64,000 nt of DNA from Cardinium hertigii_C (GTDB taxonomy: Bacteria > Bacteroidota > Bacteroidia > Cytophagales > Amoebophilaceae): the NCBI RefSeq assembly GCF_050864855.1, contig NZ_JBOZWW010000056.1, forward strand, positions 35,209-99,208, written 5' to 3'. The translations under genes were made by a program, and so were the position numbers. Below the pieces are notes generated by a model, which saw only the letters and a program-made list of their open reading frames with translations, was not told the DNA's origin and did no database searches. This document shows positions 9,519-18,832 of this stretch, piece by piece (the stretch's first letter is position 1; the number at the start of each line of letters is the position of its first letter).

Positions 9519-10241
9519 TTATACTCCAATTATAACTTTAGCGAAGCGTAACACATATTCATTAATTAGGTATCCTTTTTCTACTACTGTTACAATTTTT
9601 CCTTGCATTTCAAGATTATCTACGGGTTGCTGCATAATCGCTTCATGCAAGTCGGCATTAAATGTACTGCCTTGTTCTATGGCTATTTCTTCTACACCAT
9701 ACTTTTTTAAAAGTCCACATAATTTATCATAGATTAGTTTGATACCTTCAAGATGTTGAACGACTGCTTGTGTATCCTGTAAGGCCATTATACATCGCTC
9801 AAAATCATCTATAATTGGTAAGAGTTCTTTTAGTGTTTGCTCGTTGGCCTTATTGGTAAGGGCTATACGTTCTTTAGCCGCACGTTTCTTAAAATTATCA
9901 AATTCAGCATAAAGGCGAAGGTATTTGTTATTTGTTTCCTCTAGTAGTGATTGCAGCTGATGGAATGAACTTATATCAGGATTCAATATTTGTTTATGTA
10001 CATCATCTAGCCTATCACCTGACTGACAGCAACCCATATGCAATTCTGTTTCTCGTGGATTGCTAGAATTTATTTCATGCTCTTGTGGGCCACAGCAGCA
10101 TGGTTGATCCATAGCTTCTTCGCCACTGCAGCAACATGGTTGACTGGTTTTGTTTCCTCCATTGCAGCAACCTGTTTGGTTTTTATCTACTTCCGATGAG
10201 CAGCATCTTGTTTCGTTTGTATGTGTATCTTGTAACTTCAT
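9519..10241 (-). CDS. grpE: Nucleotide exchange factor GrpE with cysteine-rich N-terminal extension
   Basis: This is the exchange factor that releases ADP from DnaK. The long helical dimerisation region (about 85-140) and the C-terminal beta domain are recognisable: DFERCIMAL, the HEAIMQQP stretch and the GYLINEYVLRFAKVIIGV end. The family call is further fixed by the adjoining dnaJ. What is odd is the first ~76 residues. They carry twelve cysteines in five clusters (13-14, 25-26, 36-38, 48-50, 71-72), separated by polar Gly/Glu/Gln-rich linkers. Ordinary GrpE N-termini are acidic and disordered without cysteine. This looks like a metal- or redox-responsive tail (inference). The start is an ATG at 10241. 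Confidence 0.93.
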   Translation of the reverse strand: MKLQDTHTNETRCCSSEVDKNQTGCCNGGNKTSQPCCCSGEEAMDQPCCCGPQEHEINSSNPRETELHMGCCQSGDRLDDVHKQILNPDISSFHQLQSLLEETNNKYLRLYAEFDNFKKRAAKERIALTNKANEQTLKELLPIIDDFERCIMALQDTQAVVQHLEGIKLIYDKLCGLLKKYGVEEIAIEQGSTFNADLHEAIMQQPVDNLEMQGKIVTVVEKGYLINEYVLRFAKVIIGV

Positions 10242-10374
10242 GCTTTATATGTATTGAATATGATGAGATGGCCTCATAACTGAAATATAAAAGTTAAAAG
10301 TAATCGCTTGCGTTCATGCTATATGGTTATGCAATTTTTTTGCCAAACGCTTTTCATAGTGTCAATTTGTCATA

Positions 10375-11004
10375 TCAAACAACACCCTGCTTTGGATATT
10401 TGCCAAGTATATTTCGGTAAAAACTTTGAATGTTTGCTATATCTTTTTCTATGTTGCCTGTAGGATAGAAAGTTGGACCCAATCCCATTTCTTTTTTACG
10501 ATAGTGTATGTATCCTAAAATAATTGGAACATTTGCTGCTTCAGCCAATCTATAAAATCCTGTTTTCCAGCGTTTTACATAGCTTCTTGTACCCTCGGGT
10601 GCAATGGCTAGTACAAGCGCATCCGCGCTATTGAGCATCTCTGCCATTACAGCTACCATATTGGTGTGCTTGATTGTTTTATTTCTATCTATTGGAATAG
10701 CACCCAGCTTTTTCATTAGGTAGGAAAGTGGAAAAAACATTACTTCTTTTTTTATGGCAAATTTAATCGTTAGATTGGGATGGCTAAGTTTAAACAACAT
10801 GCCATAAAAAAAATCCCAATTACTAGTATGTGGCGCCAATGCCATTACTGCTTTTTTCCAAGTAGTTGGATGCGTTGTGTTATTAATTTTCCAACCTAAG
10901 AAATTAATAAACGCCATTGCAGATTTTTCGATCCAACTCTTTGCTGGCTTGGTCGTGCTATTTTTGGAAGTCATGATGTAATCCATTTGATTTAGATCAA
11001 CCAC
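10375..11004 (-). CDS. PlsC-like 1-acylglycerol-3-phosphate acyltransferase
   Basis: This is a phospholipid-pathway acyltransferase of the PlsC superfamily. The catalytic HX4D motif is HTSNWD at 59-64, and the glycerol-phosphate-binding EGTR motif is at 137-140. The protein is short (209 residues) and lacks a clear N-terminal membrane anchor, as in the compact Bacteroidota group. Substrate specificity cannot be read from sequence. The start may be 11004 or the internal ATG at 10974. It stands 133 bases upstream of grpE on the same strand. Confidence 0.82.
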   Translation of the reverse strand: MVDLNQMDYIMTSKNSTTKPAKSWIEKSAMAFINFLGWKINNTTHPTTWKKAVMALAPHTSNWDFFYGMLFKLSHPNLTIKFAIKKEVMFFPLSYLMKKLGAIPIDRNKTIKHTNMVAVMAEMLNSADALVLAIAPEGTRSYVKRWKTGFYRLAEAANVPIILGYIHYRKKEMGLGPTFYPTGNIEKDIANIQSFYRNILGKYPKQGVV

Positions 11005-11267
11005 GATGTTATTGGCTGAAATATAATATAAAAAATTTACCTTAAGATTGAGTACACTCCTACAAAATTCAATTGTTTTGGCCTAACCTTATCTCTTTTA
11101 TCTCTTTTTTGACAAAAAAGAAAGAAGGAAATTGACTTAGTCAAAGCTATTAAAATTAATTTAAATATAATATGTACCATCTATTCAATGGCATGGTAAA
11201 GTTGGTCATTTTTGTGATGATTTATTGTTTATGAAAGAAAAAAATGGTAAAATTGTAATGGTTATAA

Positions 11268-11341
11268 TCCTCCTTAGCTCAGTTGGTTAGAGCATTTGAC
11301 TGTTAATCAAAGGGTCGCTGGTTCGAGTCCAGCAGGGGGAG
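11268..11341 (+). tRNA. tRNA-Asn (GTT)
   Basis: A full cloverleaf can be folded. The acceptor TCCTCCT pairs with AGGGGGA (one G-T pair). The anticodon stem TTTGA/TCAAA holds loop CTGTTAA, giving anticodon GTT. The T arm is GCTGG-TTCGAGT-CCAGC. The discriminator is G, and CCA is not encoded. Confidence 0.96.
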
Positions 11342-11445
11342 CTTAGGCTATGGGTTTATCGGCTCTTGGTTATTGCTTTTGATTCTTGGAGGTATAGAAA
11401 GTCTTTAAATTATATTTTGTCTTCAGTTTTTGTAATAGACCAAGC

Positions 11446-12354
11446 ATGAATTTTCTTTTGCAAGAATTTGAGACCTATCTCCGCTTGGAGCGTTTACTTG
11501 CCAACCATTCTATCAAAGCTTATCTTGCTGATGTAAAAAAATTTATCCAGTTTTTGTTCCATAAAGCGGTCACACCATTTACCGTTGATCGCGCTCATAT
11601 TCAAGAATTTTTAGAGGAACTACACCAAATTGGCATAAAAGCTACCAGTCAATCGAGAATGCTTTCTAGCTTGCGTCTTTTTTACAAGTTTTTATCCTTG
11701 GGTCACCACATCACTAAGGATCCTACTAAGCTTATAGAAAGTCCTCATTTAGGTAAACATCTACCATCTATTTTGTCTATATCGGAAATTGAGCAGATCA
11801 TTAAGGCGATAGACCATTCTACACCAATCGGTGTACGCAATCGAGCCATCGTAGAAACGCTTTATGGCACAGGAATACGTGTTTCTGAGTTGATCTCTTT
11901 AAAGTTAAGCTATATCTACTTCCAAGAAAATTTTATACGTGTAATTGGAAAAGGTAATAAAGAACGTTTGATACCTATTGGTGCCATGGCACTAAAACAT
12001 ATTAAACTTTATATAGAGGGAGTGCGTGCCCATATGGACATAAAACCCGGCTATTTAGATATTCTGTTTTTAAATCGACGTGGAAGTAGCTTGACTAGGG
12101 TAATGATTTTTTTAATGGTACAGGCACTTGCTAGAAAAGCTAAAATCAATGTAGAAGTAGGCCCTCATGTTTTTAGACATTCTTTTGCTACACATTTAAT
12201 AGAGGGAGGTGCAGATTTACGTGCCATACAGGAAATGTTGGGACATAGTGCGCTTACCACTACCGAAATATATACCCATTTGGATAGAAATTATCTTCAA
12301 CAAATCATGCAAGATTACCATCCAAGAAGTCACCTAAACCATCGCAATACATAA
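11446..12354 (+). CDS. Tyrosine recombinase, XerC/XerD type
   Basis: This site-specific recombinase probably resolves chromosome dimers at dif together with a partner Xer protein. It has an N-terminal SAM-like core-binding domain (about 1-90) and a complete catalytic set: Arg145 (TGIRVSEL), Lys169, His241 and Arg244 (HVFRHSF), His267 (LGHS) and Tyr276 (IYTHLD). At 302 residues it has the normal Xer length and is not an integrase with extra domains. XerC and XerD cannot be separated confidently by eye. It lies between two tRNA genes. Confidence 0.92.
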   Translation: MNFLLQEFETYLRLERLLANHSIKAYLADVKKFIQFLFHKAVTPFTVDRAHIQEFLEELHQIGIKATSQSRMLSSLRLFYKFLSLGHHITKDPTKLIESPHLGKHLPSILSISEIEQIIKAIDHSTPIGVRNRAIVETLYGTGIRVSELISLKLSYIYFQENFIRVIGKGNKERLIPIGAMALKHIKLYIEGVRAHMDIKPGYLDILFLNRRGSSLTRVMIFLMVQALARKAKINVEVGPHVFRHSFATHLIEGGADLRAIQEMLGHSALTTTEIYTHLDRNYLQQIMQDYHPRSHLNHRNT

Positions 12355-12396
12355 TGTCGGTCCTATACCATCAATGCTTTTTTGAAAAAAAATAAC

Positions 12397-12404
12397 TATA
12401 TTTG
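12397..12404 (+). promoter_or_regulatory. Possible Bacteroidota -7 element upstream of tRNA-Val
   Basis: TATATTTG matches the Bacteroidota -7 consensus TAnnTTTG. It lies 11 bases before the tRNA, a plausible distance for a stable-RNA start. No well-spaced -33 TTTG accompanies it, so the call is tentative. Confidence 0.35.
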
Positions 12405-12415
12405 TCCTCTTGATT

Positions 12416-12489
12416 GGGTTCTTAGCTCAGCTGGTTAGAGCATCTGTTTTACACACAGAAGGCCGTAGGTTCGAATCCTACAGGGCCCA
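12416..12489 (+). tRNA. tRNA-Val (TAC)
   Basis: The acceptor GGGTTCT pairs with AGGGCCC, including two G-T pairs. The anticodon stem TCTGT/ACAGA encloses TTTACAC, giving anticodon TAC. The T arm is GTAGG-TTCGAAT-CCTAC. The discriminator is A, and CCA is not encoded. Confidence 0.96.
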
Positions 12490-12603
12490 CATTATTTATG
12501 GTTTTTCTATATTACAGATTCTAGAAAAGCTACGATATTGGGCAGCTTGCTGTTAAAATTTTCCAATAAAAGGCCTTTCTATTAAACTTAAAATTTAGAT
12601 CCT

Positions 12604-12756
12604 ATGCCTGTTAGATTGCAACGCAAAGCAAGAAAAAATAAAATAAAAGCAGCACAACGCAAAGCTGCCATCAAGCGCCTTATGTTTGTGCCCGTTATTA
12701 AATGTTTAGATGTGGCAGCGATACGTAAAAGTTTTGCTGACCGTACTACTCTTTAA
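12604..12756 (+). CDS. Small basic protein, possibly ribosome-associated
   Basis: This 50-residue frame begins MPVRLQRKARKNKIKAAQ and is rich in Lys and Arg in its first half. It then has a short hydrophobic segment (MFVPVIKCLDV). It begins with ATG, lies between tRNA-Val and the phosphopantetheinyl transferase, and does not overlap any other gene. Composition and size suggest an RNA- or ribosome-binding protein. I do not recognise the family with certainty, and the function is inference. Confidence 0.55.
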   Translation: MPVRLQRKARKNKIKAAQRKAAIKRLMFVPVIKCLDVAAIRKSFADRTTL

Positions 12757-12832
12757 TTTTATTGATTTATATATATTTACCTAAAATTGTTGTATAAAGC
12801 AGGTCAACTTTCTAAGCTATAGCTTGTTTCTT

Positions 12833-13507
12833 ATGCCTGTTTATGATTTTTTCCTGCTTTCTTCTAATGCTTCTTGTCTTATTTGGAAAATTGAAGAAAG
12901 CTTGGCAAAATTGCGCCTTCAGTTGCATCCTCTTTTTTTAACAGATTTTCAAAATGCCAATCTATCGTCAAAAGATAGAATGCGGCAGTCTTTAGCGGTA
13001 AGAATAGCCCTTCACTGTTTATTAGAAAAATTAAATTTACCTATCTTAACGCTTGCTAAAAATGAACAAGGTAGCCCTATTTTAGATAATAGTAGTTTTT
13101 ACGTTAGTTTTACCCATACCCATTATTTGGCTGCAGTAGCATTATCTACCACTTACCCTATAGGAATTGACATAGAAATAGTAAAATCTAGCTTGTATAC
13201 GATACAAAAAAAGTATTTAAATGCAGAAGAAATTGAAAGCGCCAATGGTTCCTTGGAAAAATTAGCCATCTATTGGTCTGCAAAAGAAGCATTGTATAAA
13301 CGTTTACATAAGCAGGCCATCCCTACTTTTAAGGATATTTTTGTAGAGCCCTTTCCATTAGGGGCCAAAGGGAAAATTATAGCTCATTTGCATCAAAAAA
13401 AGTACACAATGGGCTATCAGCAAATAGTAGAGAGAGGGCTACCGCGACATGTTTTGGTATATTGTGCGCATGAGCCAAGTGTAAGGGTTCTCTCGCATTT
13501 GTTTTAA
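12833..13507 (+). CDS. 4'-phosphopantetheinyl transferase, Sfp type
   Basis: This enzyme moves the phosphopantetheine arm from CoA onto carrier proteins, here most likely the fatty-acid acyl carrier protein. The magnesium site GIDIE (Asp113, Glu115) and the signature WSAKEALYK (148-156) are present, together with the upstream FTHTH segment. Length is 224 residues from the ATG at 12833, chosen over a TTG nine bases upstream. No polyketide or peptide synthetase genes are nearby, so a primary-metabolism role is the simpler reading. Confidence 0.88.
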   Translation: MPVYDFFLLSSNASCLIWKIEESLAKLRLQLHPLFLTDFQNANLSSKDRMRQSLAVRIALHCLLEKLNLPILTLAKNEQGSPILDNSSFYVSFTHTHYLAAVALSTTYPIGIDIEIVKSSLYTIQKKYLNAEEIESANGSLEKLAIYWSAKEALYKRLHKQAIPTFKDIFVEPFPLGAKGKIIAHLHQKKYTMGYQQIVERGLPRHVLVYCAHEPSVRVLSHLF

Positions 13508-13631
13508 AAAACACTTAAATTATGTTTTTCATTTAAAACTTTAATGGATATGATTCCCTATACCCAGAATTTGGAATAGGAGAGATTCTTATACAAAATC
13601 AACAACAGACGCGACAGGGCAACATCAGCTA

Positions 13632-14045
13632 CTATAGATGACAAATTAGATTTCTACTTGTTGGTGTTTTTACTTCTATTGTAATCAAGAAACAATGTAA
13701 AGGTAATATCGATTCAATTTTTGAAGGCCATTCTATAAAACAATAGCAACCAGAAGCAAAATAACTTTCAAAATCTAGTGCAATTGCATCATCAACATTA
13801 TCTAGCCTGTAGCAATCAAAATGGTAAATAGGCGTATGATCTACCGTTTCATATTCATTGATAATTGGAAAAGTTGGGCTATCGACAGTATGAACCGTTT
13901 GCAGCGCTTTACAAAGCGCTTTAATTAAAGTGGTTTTACCAGAGCCTATAGGCCCTTCTAGTAACCATATTTTGTGGCTAGCTGCATAAGCTAGCAATTG
14001 ACAAGCTGTCTCTTGTAGCTCTTCCCAAACACTTTTTAAGATCAT
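13632..14045 (-). CDS. tsaE: tRNA threonylcarbamoyladenosine biosynthesis protein TsaE
   Basis: This is the small P-loop ATPase of the t6A37 tRNA-modification complex. Walker A is GPIGSGKTT at 31-39. The downstream SPTF segment and the Trp-containing FIEWP block are typical. At 137 residues it is a normal length. It is the last gene of the minus-strand run, 9 bases after the MutS-like gene stop. The TsaC/Sua5-family gene of the same pathway lies at 24144. Confidence 0.93.
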   Translation of the reverse strand: MILKSVWEELQETACQLLAYAASHKIWLLEGPIGSGKTTLIKALCKALQTVHTVDSPTFPIINEYETVDHTPIYHFDCYRLDNVDDAIALDFESYFASGCYCFIEWPSKIESILPLHCFLITIEVKTPTSRNLICHL

Positions 14046-14054
14046 CTGTGGTTG

Positions 14055-16223
14055 CTACATTTTATCCCTTTTTTTATCCTTCCCTTGAAAGTATTTTAAC
14101 AAAGGCCACTTTTGAGTATTTTGAACAATATCTTCTGCTTGTTTCAATAATGCTGGATCATATCCTTCCTTTTCAAGTATCCTCAAAGCAATCGATTGGT
14201 CGGCCTCACCTGGCACAACTTTATAAGTATAGTGTAATTTTTGACCTGGTTTTTCATCTATAAAAACCTTAAAATTTCTAATGCCTCTGTCTTTAAATTT
14301 ATCCGCTAGATGCATTAAAATTGGATAGTGTGTAGAAACAATATGAAGCGCATTAGTGTATTTGGCCATACCAGCCAATATACTATAAGCTGCAGCACTG
14401 GCTTCAACTGGATTGGTACGGGCAAAAGGTTCATCAGAAATAGTAAAAATAAATTCATTTGGCTTGGCGTTTTCCAGCATATTCATATACCGATGCATGC
14501 GTTCCACTTCTACCATAAAGAGAGAGGCCCCACACGCTATATCGTCCTTGAGTTCTATAAAGGTGTTGATCTTATCAAAAGGAGTAATGGTTGCACTTTT
14601 AGCCGCTGCAATCCCAAAAGTTTGGCTGAGTAGTAAATTAGTTGCTACAGCAGCAATAAAAGAAGATTTTCCACCTGCATTCGGTCCACAAAGGATCATA
14701 TTACGCGTATTATGGGCATCCATTTCTATAGTATTGTCTACAACTGTTTCAGGATTTAACATTGGATACCACATTCCATCTAACATTATACATGGAGTAG
14801 TTTGTTCTGAACGATCTAAAAACTTGGTAAAAGTGTAACAGTGCGTTGGAAAGGTTGTTTTGGCTTCTTTTACTAAACTGGTTATACTGATAAAACCATC
14901 TAACTGACCTAATGCATACATGGCCGGTTTTAAGGAATCTTTATGTTCTATAAACAAATTGTATGTAGCCAGTAATTTACCACTGTTTCCGCGAATATAG
15001 GACCAATTATTAAGCTTCATATCTAGCAAATTCCTTATTAAAATGCCTATTTCACTCGCTTCTTTACGTTTTTCCAATAAGGTCCGTATTGCAGTTAAGG
15101 ATGGTCCATAATTGTCTTCTAATGCTTGATTGGCTCCTATAATATTGCTGATCTTTTGGATGGTTTGCATGAAAATTTGTACATCCCGCATACGGCTGGC
15201 TAGGTTGCGAAAAACGGCACTATACTCTTTATAACTTTTTATGCCACAATAACCGCGCCATACAGCTGCTGTGTGCGTAGCCGCTACACCTAAAAAAGGT
15301 AAAAGCGATGGCTGTCCATTGGTACCCTTATAATGCGTTATAACACATCCAATGGAGTAAATGGGTAGAAATAAGGGAAAGGGAGCATAGCTACTGCTTC
15401 TACTGCCTTGTAAATAACCGCCTTTTGAAATAGAAGTCATCCAGTAGGTAGCTTCACACCAAAACAGGCCTACTATCGGAAGGGAAACAAATTCCCCATA
15501 TATATCTAAAAGGTTTCTAAAAAAAATCCGGGTATTAAGCTTATGCGCTATTTTATTAGCAGCAGGATTAGATGATAGGAACCGCTGATCCATATAATTC
15601 TTATATGCCTGGGTATACAGTGGATCTGTATGGGTCCATAAAGAAATCAAACGTTGTTCTACCGTTTGGTAGGATGCCAAAGTTTGTTTTAAACGTGTCA
15701 AACAAGTCGGATTTTCTAATAATAGTTGCAAGGTTTGTTGACGGTTGGTCAGTGTTGCAATATCACTGGTTGGTCTTACTAAAAGTGTAGCCAATGCACA
15801 CTCACCTAGTACAGTAGTGGTACGATTAATGCGTGACAGGAAGTGATAAGCTAGATTATTAGGTCTCCCACAAAAAAGCATTAAATCTGTCCATGCATTA
15901 TTGTTTAATATACTACCATTATCTGTCGGAATATTGACACCAATATTAGCAAATATTGTACGTAATACAACTTTGCGTTGGGTGCTTTCAGCCAATTTTA
16001 TACTATCCGTTTGTAAAATGTTTTTTGTCTTTGTTTTTGAAGGTAACAAAGTAGAAGAGGGAGGAAGAATAGTAAAAGACCTTAGGTAATGATGTGCAAT
16101 TTTTGCAGTAGTTGATTCATAGGCTACCTTTGGGTCAGCCCATACGCAGTCACTACGCATGCAATGGAGTAATAAGGTAAAACAAAATATAATGACGGTA
16201 TTACGGTTTTTATTGTGACGCAT
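14055..16223 (-). CDS. MutS-like ATPase with predicted signal peptide and membrane segments
   Basis: The C-terminal ~220 residues form a MutS domain V ATPase: Walker A GPNAGGKSS near 510-518, and a Walker-B-type segment ISDEPFARTNP followed by the signature VEAS and the conserved STHYP. The N-terminus looks like a Sec signal: basic MRHNKNRN, hydrophobic core TVIIFCFTLLLHCM, then VWA before DPK. Two further hydrophobic stretches occur around residues 235-310. Mismatch-recognition domain I is absent. It therefore belongs to the MutS-related, non-canonical group, some of which are membrane proteins in Bacteroidota. Real export of an ATPase would be odd, so the N-terminus may instead be a membrane anchor. 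It is 9 bases upstream of tsaE. Confidence 0.8.
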   Translation of the reverse strand: MRHNKNRNTVIIFCFTLLLHCMRSDCVWADPKVAYESTTAKIAHHYLRSFTILPPSSTLLPSKTKTKNILQTDSIKLAESTQRKVVLRTIFANIGVNIPTDNGSILNNNAWTDLMLFCGRPNNLAYHFLSRINRTTTVLGECALATLLVRPTSDIATLTNRQQTLQLLLENPTCLTRLKQTLASYQTVEQRLISLWTHTDPLYTQAYKNYMDQRFLSSNPAANKIAHKLNTRIFFRNLLDIYGEFVSLPIVGLFWCEATYWMTSISKGGYLQGSRSSSYAPFPLFLPIYSIGCVITHYKGTNGQPSLLPFLGVAATHTAAVWRGYCGIKSYKEYSAVFRNLASRMRDVQIFMQTIQKISNIIGANQALEDNYGPSLTAIRTLLEKRKEASEIGILIRNLLDMKLNNWSYIRGNSGKLLATYNLFIEHKDSLKPAMYALGQLDGFISITSLVKEAKTTFPTHCYTFTKFLDRSEQTTPCIMLDGMWYPMLNPETVVDNTIEMDAHNTRNMILCGPNAGGKSSFIAAVATNLLLSQTFGIAAAKSATITPFDKINTFIELKDDIACGASLFMVEVERMHRYMNMLENAKPNEFIFTISDEPFARTNPVEASAAAYSILAGMAKYTNALHIVSTHYPILMHLADKFKDRGIRNFKVFIDEKPGQKLHYTYKVVPGEADQSIALRILEKEGYDPALLKQAEDIVQNTQKWPLLKYFQGKDKKRDKM

Positions 16224-16369
16224 AATGGGTAAAAAAAATAAAAATTACTTTTGAAGTTGTTACAAACAAATTGGTTCCCCTTTTTTACTATATCTAATCT
16301 ACATATAAGGTTTTATGGATTAAAAAATCCAGTTACTGTTTTATTCAATAAGTAAGCAATAACGATTTT

Positions 16370-18673
16370 TTATTTATTTTTTGATTTTAGACTGTTTTCC
16401 ATAATATTCAAACATTCTTTTAAGCTAAGCGACTTAGGATCTGTAATATCTTTAGGAATACGGGTATGTTTTTTGTCATTTTTAATATAAGCGCCCCATC
16501 TTCCATTTAAAATTTGTATACTTGGATCTTCAGGAAAAGTTTTGATCAATTTTTCAGCATCTACTTTCCGTTTGGCTTCAATAATTGCTATTGCATTTTG
16601 TTCATTCATGGTAAACGGATCATCTGTTTTTGGTATAGAATAAAAAAGCGAACCATGTTTAATGTATGGCCCAAATCGGCCTATATTGACCATGAGTGGA
16701 AGGGTTTCAAAGGTCCCTACTAGGCGCGGTAGTTTAAAAAGTTCCAAGGCCTCTTCTAAGGTAATGGTTTCCATACGCTGATTGGCTTGTAGCCCTGCAA
16801 AACGAGGTGGTTCCTCACGACCATCTTCTTCAATGCCTAACTGAACCAATGGACCATATTTACCCAATCGGACTATTAACGAAGCATTGGTTGCTGGATC
16901 TTTTCCTAAAAGCCTCGTATAGTTTACCATAGTTCGGTCTATGTCCGCAGTAGCTTGCACTTTAGGGTAAAAGCTATTGTAGAATTCTTTTAGCATCTGA
17001 TTCCAAATCTTTGTACCCTGTGCAATCTTATCCAATTCTTTTTCTACATGTGCAGTGAAATTATAGTCTGTTACATCAGAAAAGTGTTTAACGAGAAAGT
17101 CATTGACGACAGCAGCCATATCCGTTGGGAAAAGCTTTTGCTTCTCTGCACGAACAATTTCAGTTAGTGTTTCTGTATGAATCAGTTTATTTTGTAGCGT
17201 CAATAACTTATAAGCTCGTGGAAAGCCTTCACGAGATTCCAATTTGATATACCCTCTTTTTTGAATGGTCGCGATAATAGGTGCATAAGTAGATGGACGT
17301 CCGATTTCTTTTTCTTCTAGATCCCTGACCAAAGTAGCCTCTGTATAACGAGCAGGCGGATTACTGAACCGTTCTCTAGCCAATATTTTTTCCAGAACAA
17401 GTTCTTGACCTATATGAAGCGGTGGCAACATTGTTTTGCAATCTTCTGCTTCATCAACTTGATCGTGTAGATATGCCTTTAAAAAGCCTTCAAATTTTAA
17501 TACCTCCCCGGTTGCGATTAGTGGCTGTTCTGTTGTAGAAATTTGGACCGTTGCTATTGTTTTTTCTATTTGTGCATCAGCCATTTGAGAAGCGATGGCC
17601 CTGCGCCAAATTAATTCGTACAGCCGTTGTTCGTCTTTATGGCTACTGGCTACTTTTAGTGCAAAATCAGTAGGTCGTATTGCTTCATGTGCCTCTTGTG
17701 CAGTAGATGATTTAGTGGTATACGCTCTAGCCTGAAAGTAAGTAGCCCCATAGATAGTTGAAACCGTTTCCGATATACTTTGTATCGCCTCTTTGGACAG
17801 ATTAACTGAATCCGTTCTCATATAAGAAATTTTACCGGTTTCATAGAGCTGCTGAGCCAGTACCATAGTACGGTTTACAGAATAGCCAAGTTTTCTACTA
17901 GCCTCTTGTTGTAATGTAGAAGTAATAAAAGGGGGAGAAGGGGACCGTTTTAATGCTTTAGTATCCAATGCTTTAATAGAAAAAATGGCTTCTTGGCATT
18001 GTTCTAAAAATGCAAAGGCTTCCTCTGCTGTTTTAAATTTCTTTGTACCATCTGCCTTCAACAACTGTTGCGTTGGTAAAATAAAAAAAGCCGATACGGC
18101 AAAATGGGCAGTTGACACGAAACGATCAATAGCTCTTTCTCGTTCTACAACCATCCTTACCGCAACAGATTGTACACGGCCTGCAGAAAGACCTGGTTTG
18201 ATCTTTTTCCATAATAAAGGCGATAGATCATAGCCTACAAGTCTGTCTAAAACACGTCTGGCTTGTTGCGAATCTACCAAAGCTGAGTCAATCGCACGTG
18301 GCTGTTTCAATGCGTTTAAAACAGCCATTTTAGTAATTTCTCTAAAGACAATGCGTTGCACCTGATTGTCTTTTAACCCAAGCGTCTCTTTTAAATGCCA
18401 TGAAATAGACTCCCCTTCTCGATCGTCGTCGCTAGCTAGATAAACACAATCAGAACCAATAGCCAATTTTTTAAGATGTTGTACCACCCGTTCCTTTCCA
18501 GGACTGATTTCGTAACTAGGCAAAAACCCTTCCTCAATGTTAATGGCATTATTCCCTTTAATAAGATCTCTAATATGACCATTAGAAGAGGCTACTTGAT
18601 AGTTACTGCCTAAATAACGTTCTAGCGTTTTGGCTTTTGCAGGTGACTCAACAATAACTAAATTTTTTACCAT
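16370..18673 (-). CDS. topA: DNA topoisomerase I
   Basis: This type IA topoisomerase relaxes negative supercoils. The Toprim domain opens with VESPAKAKT (8-16) and carries DDDREGE at 82-88. The active-site Tyr sits in SYMRTDS near residue 283. The C-terminus has the repeated lysine-rich Toprim-associated modules (LGKYGPLVQLG, IGRFGPYIKHG, LNGRWGAYIK) that Bacteroidota use instead of zinc fingers. Length is 767 residues, near full for the group. It starts at an ATG at 18673. Confidence 0.97.
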   Translation of the reverse strand: MVKNLVIVESPAKAKTLERYLGSNYQVASSNGHIRDLIKGNNAINIEEGFLPSYEISPGKERVVQHLKKLAIGSDCVYLASDDDREGESISWHLKETLGLKDNQVQRIVFREITKMAVLNALKQPRAIDSALVDSQQARRVLDRLVGYDLSPLLWKKIKPGLSAGRVQSVAVRMVVERERAIDRFVSTAHFAVSAFFILPTQQLLKADGTKKFKTAEEAFAFLEQCQEAIFSIKALDTKALKRSPSPPFITSTLQQEASRKLGYSVNRTMVLAQQLYETGKISYMRTDSVNLSKEAIQSISETVSTIYGATYFQARAYTTKSSTAQEAHEAIRPTDFALKVASSHKDEQRLYELIWRRAIASQMADAQIEKTIATVQISTTEQPLIATGEVLKFEGFLKAYLHDQVDEAEDCKTMLPPLHIGQELVLEKILARERFSNPPARYTEATLVRDLEEKEIGRPSTYAPIIATIQKRGYIKLESREGFPRAYKLLTLQNKLIHTETLTEIVRAEKQKLFPTDMAAVVNDFLVKHFSDVTDYNFTAHVEKELDKIAQGTKIWNQMLKEFYNSFYPKVQATADIDRTMVNYTRLLGKDPATNASLIVRLGKYGPLVQLGIEEDGREEPPRFAGLQANQRMETITLEEALELFKLPRLVGTFETLPLMVNIGRFGPYIKHGSLFYSIPKTDDPFTMNEQNAIAIIEAKRKVDAEKLIKTFPEDPSIQILNGRWGAYIKNDKKHTRIPKDITDPKSLSLKECLNIMENSLKSKNK

Positions 18674-18832
18674 AGCAATCTTTGTTGTAATAAAATCGTA
18701 TGTTACAATGACATTATATAATATAATGATTATAGAGCTATAATATCAAACTTACACAAATACTAATTTGTGCAAAGCAGCGTATGGTTTTTTCATGATT
18801 AGTATAGTGGCCTGAACAATACATTATGCTAA

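Noticed and set aside
14328..14838. Two plus-strand frames over 100 codons inside the MutS-like gene
   Set aside because: Both are antisense to the conserved ATPase domain, whose Walker motifs prove the coding strand.
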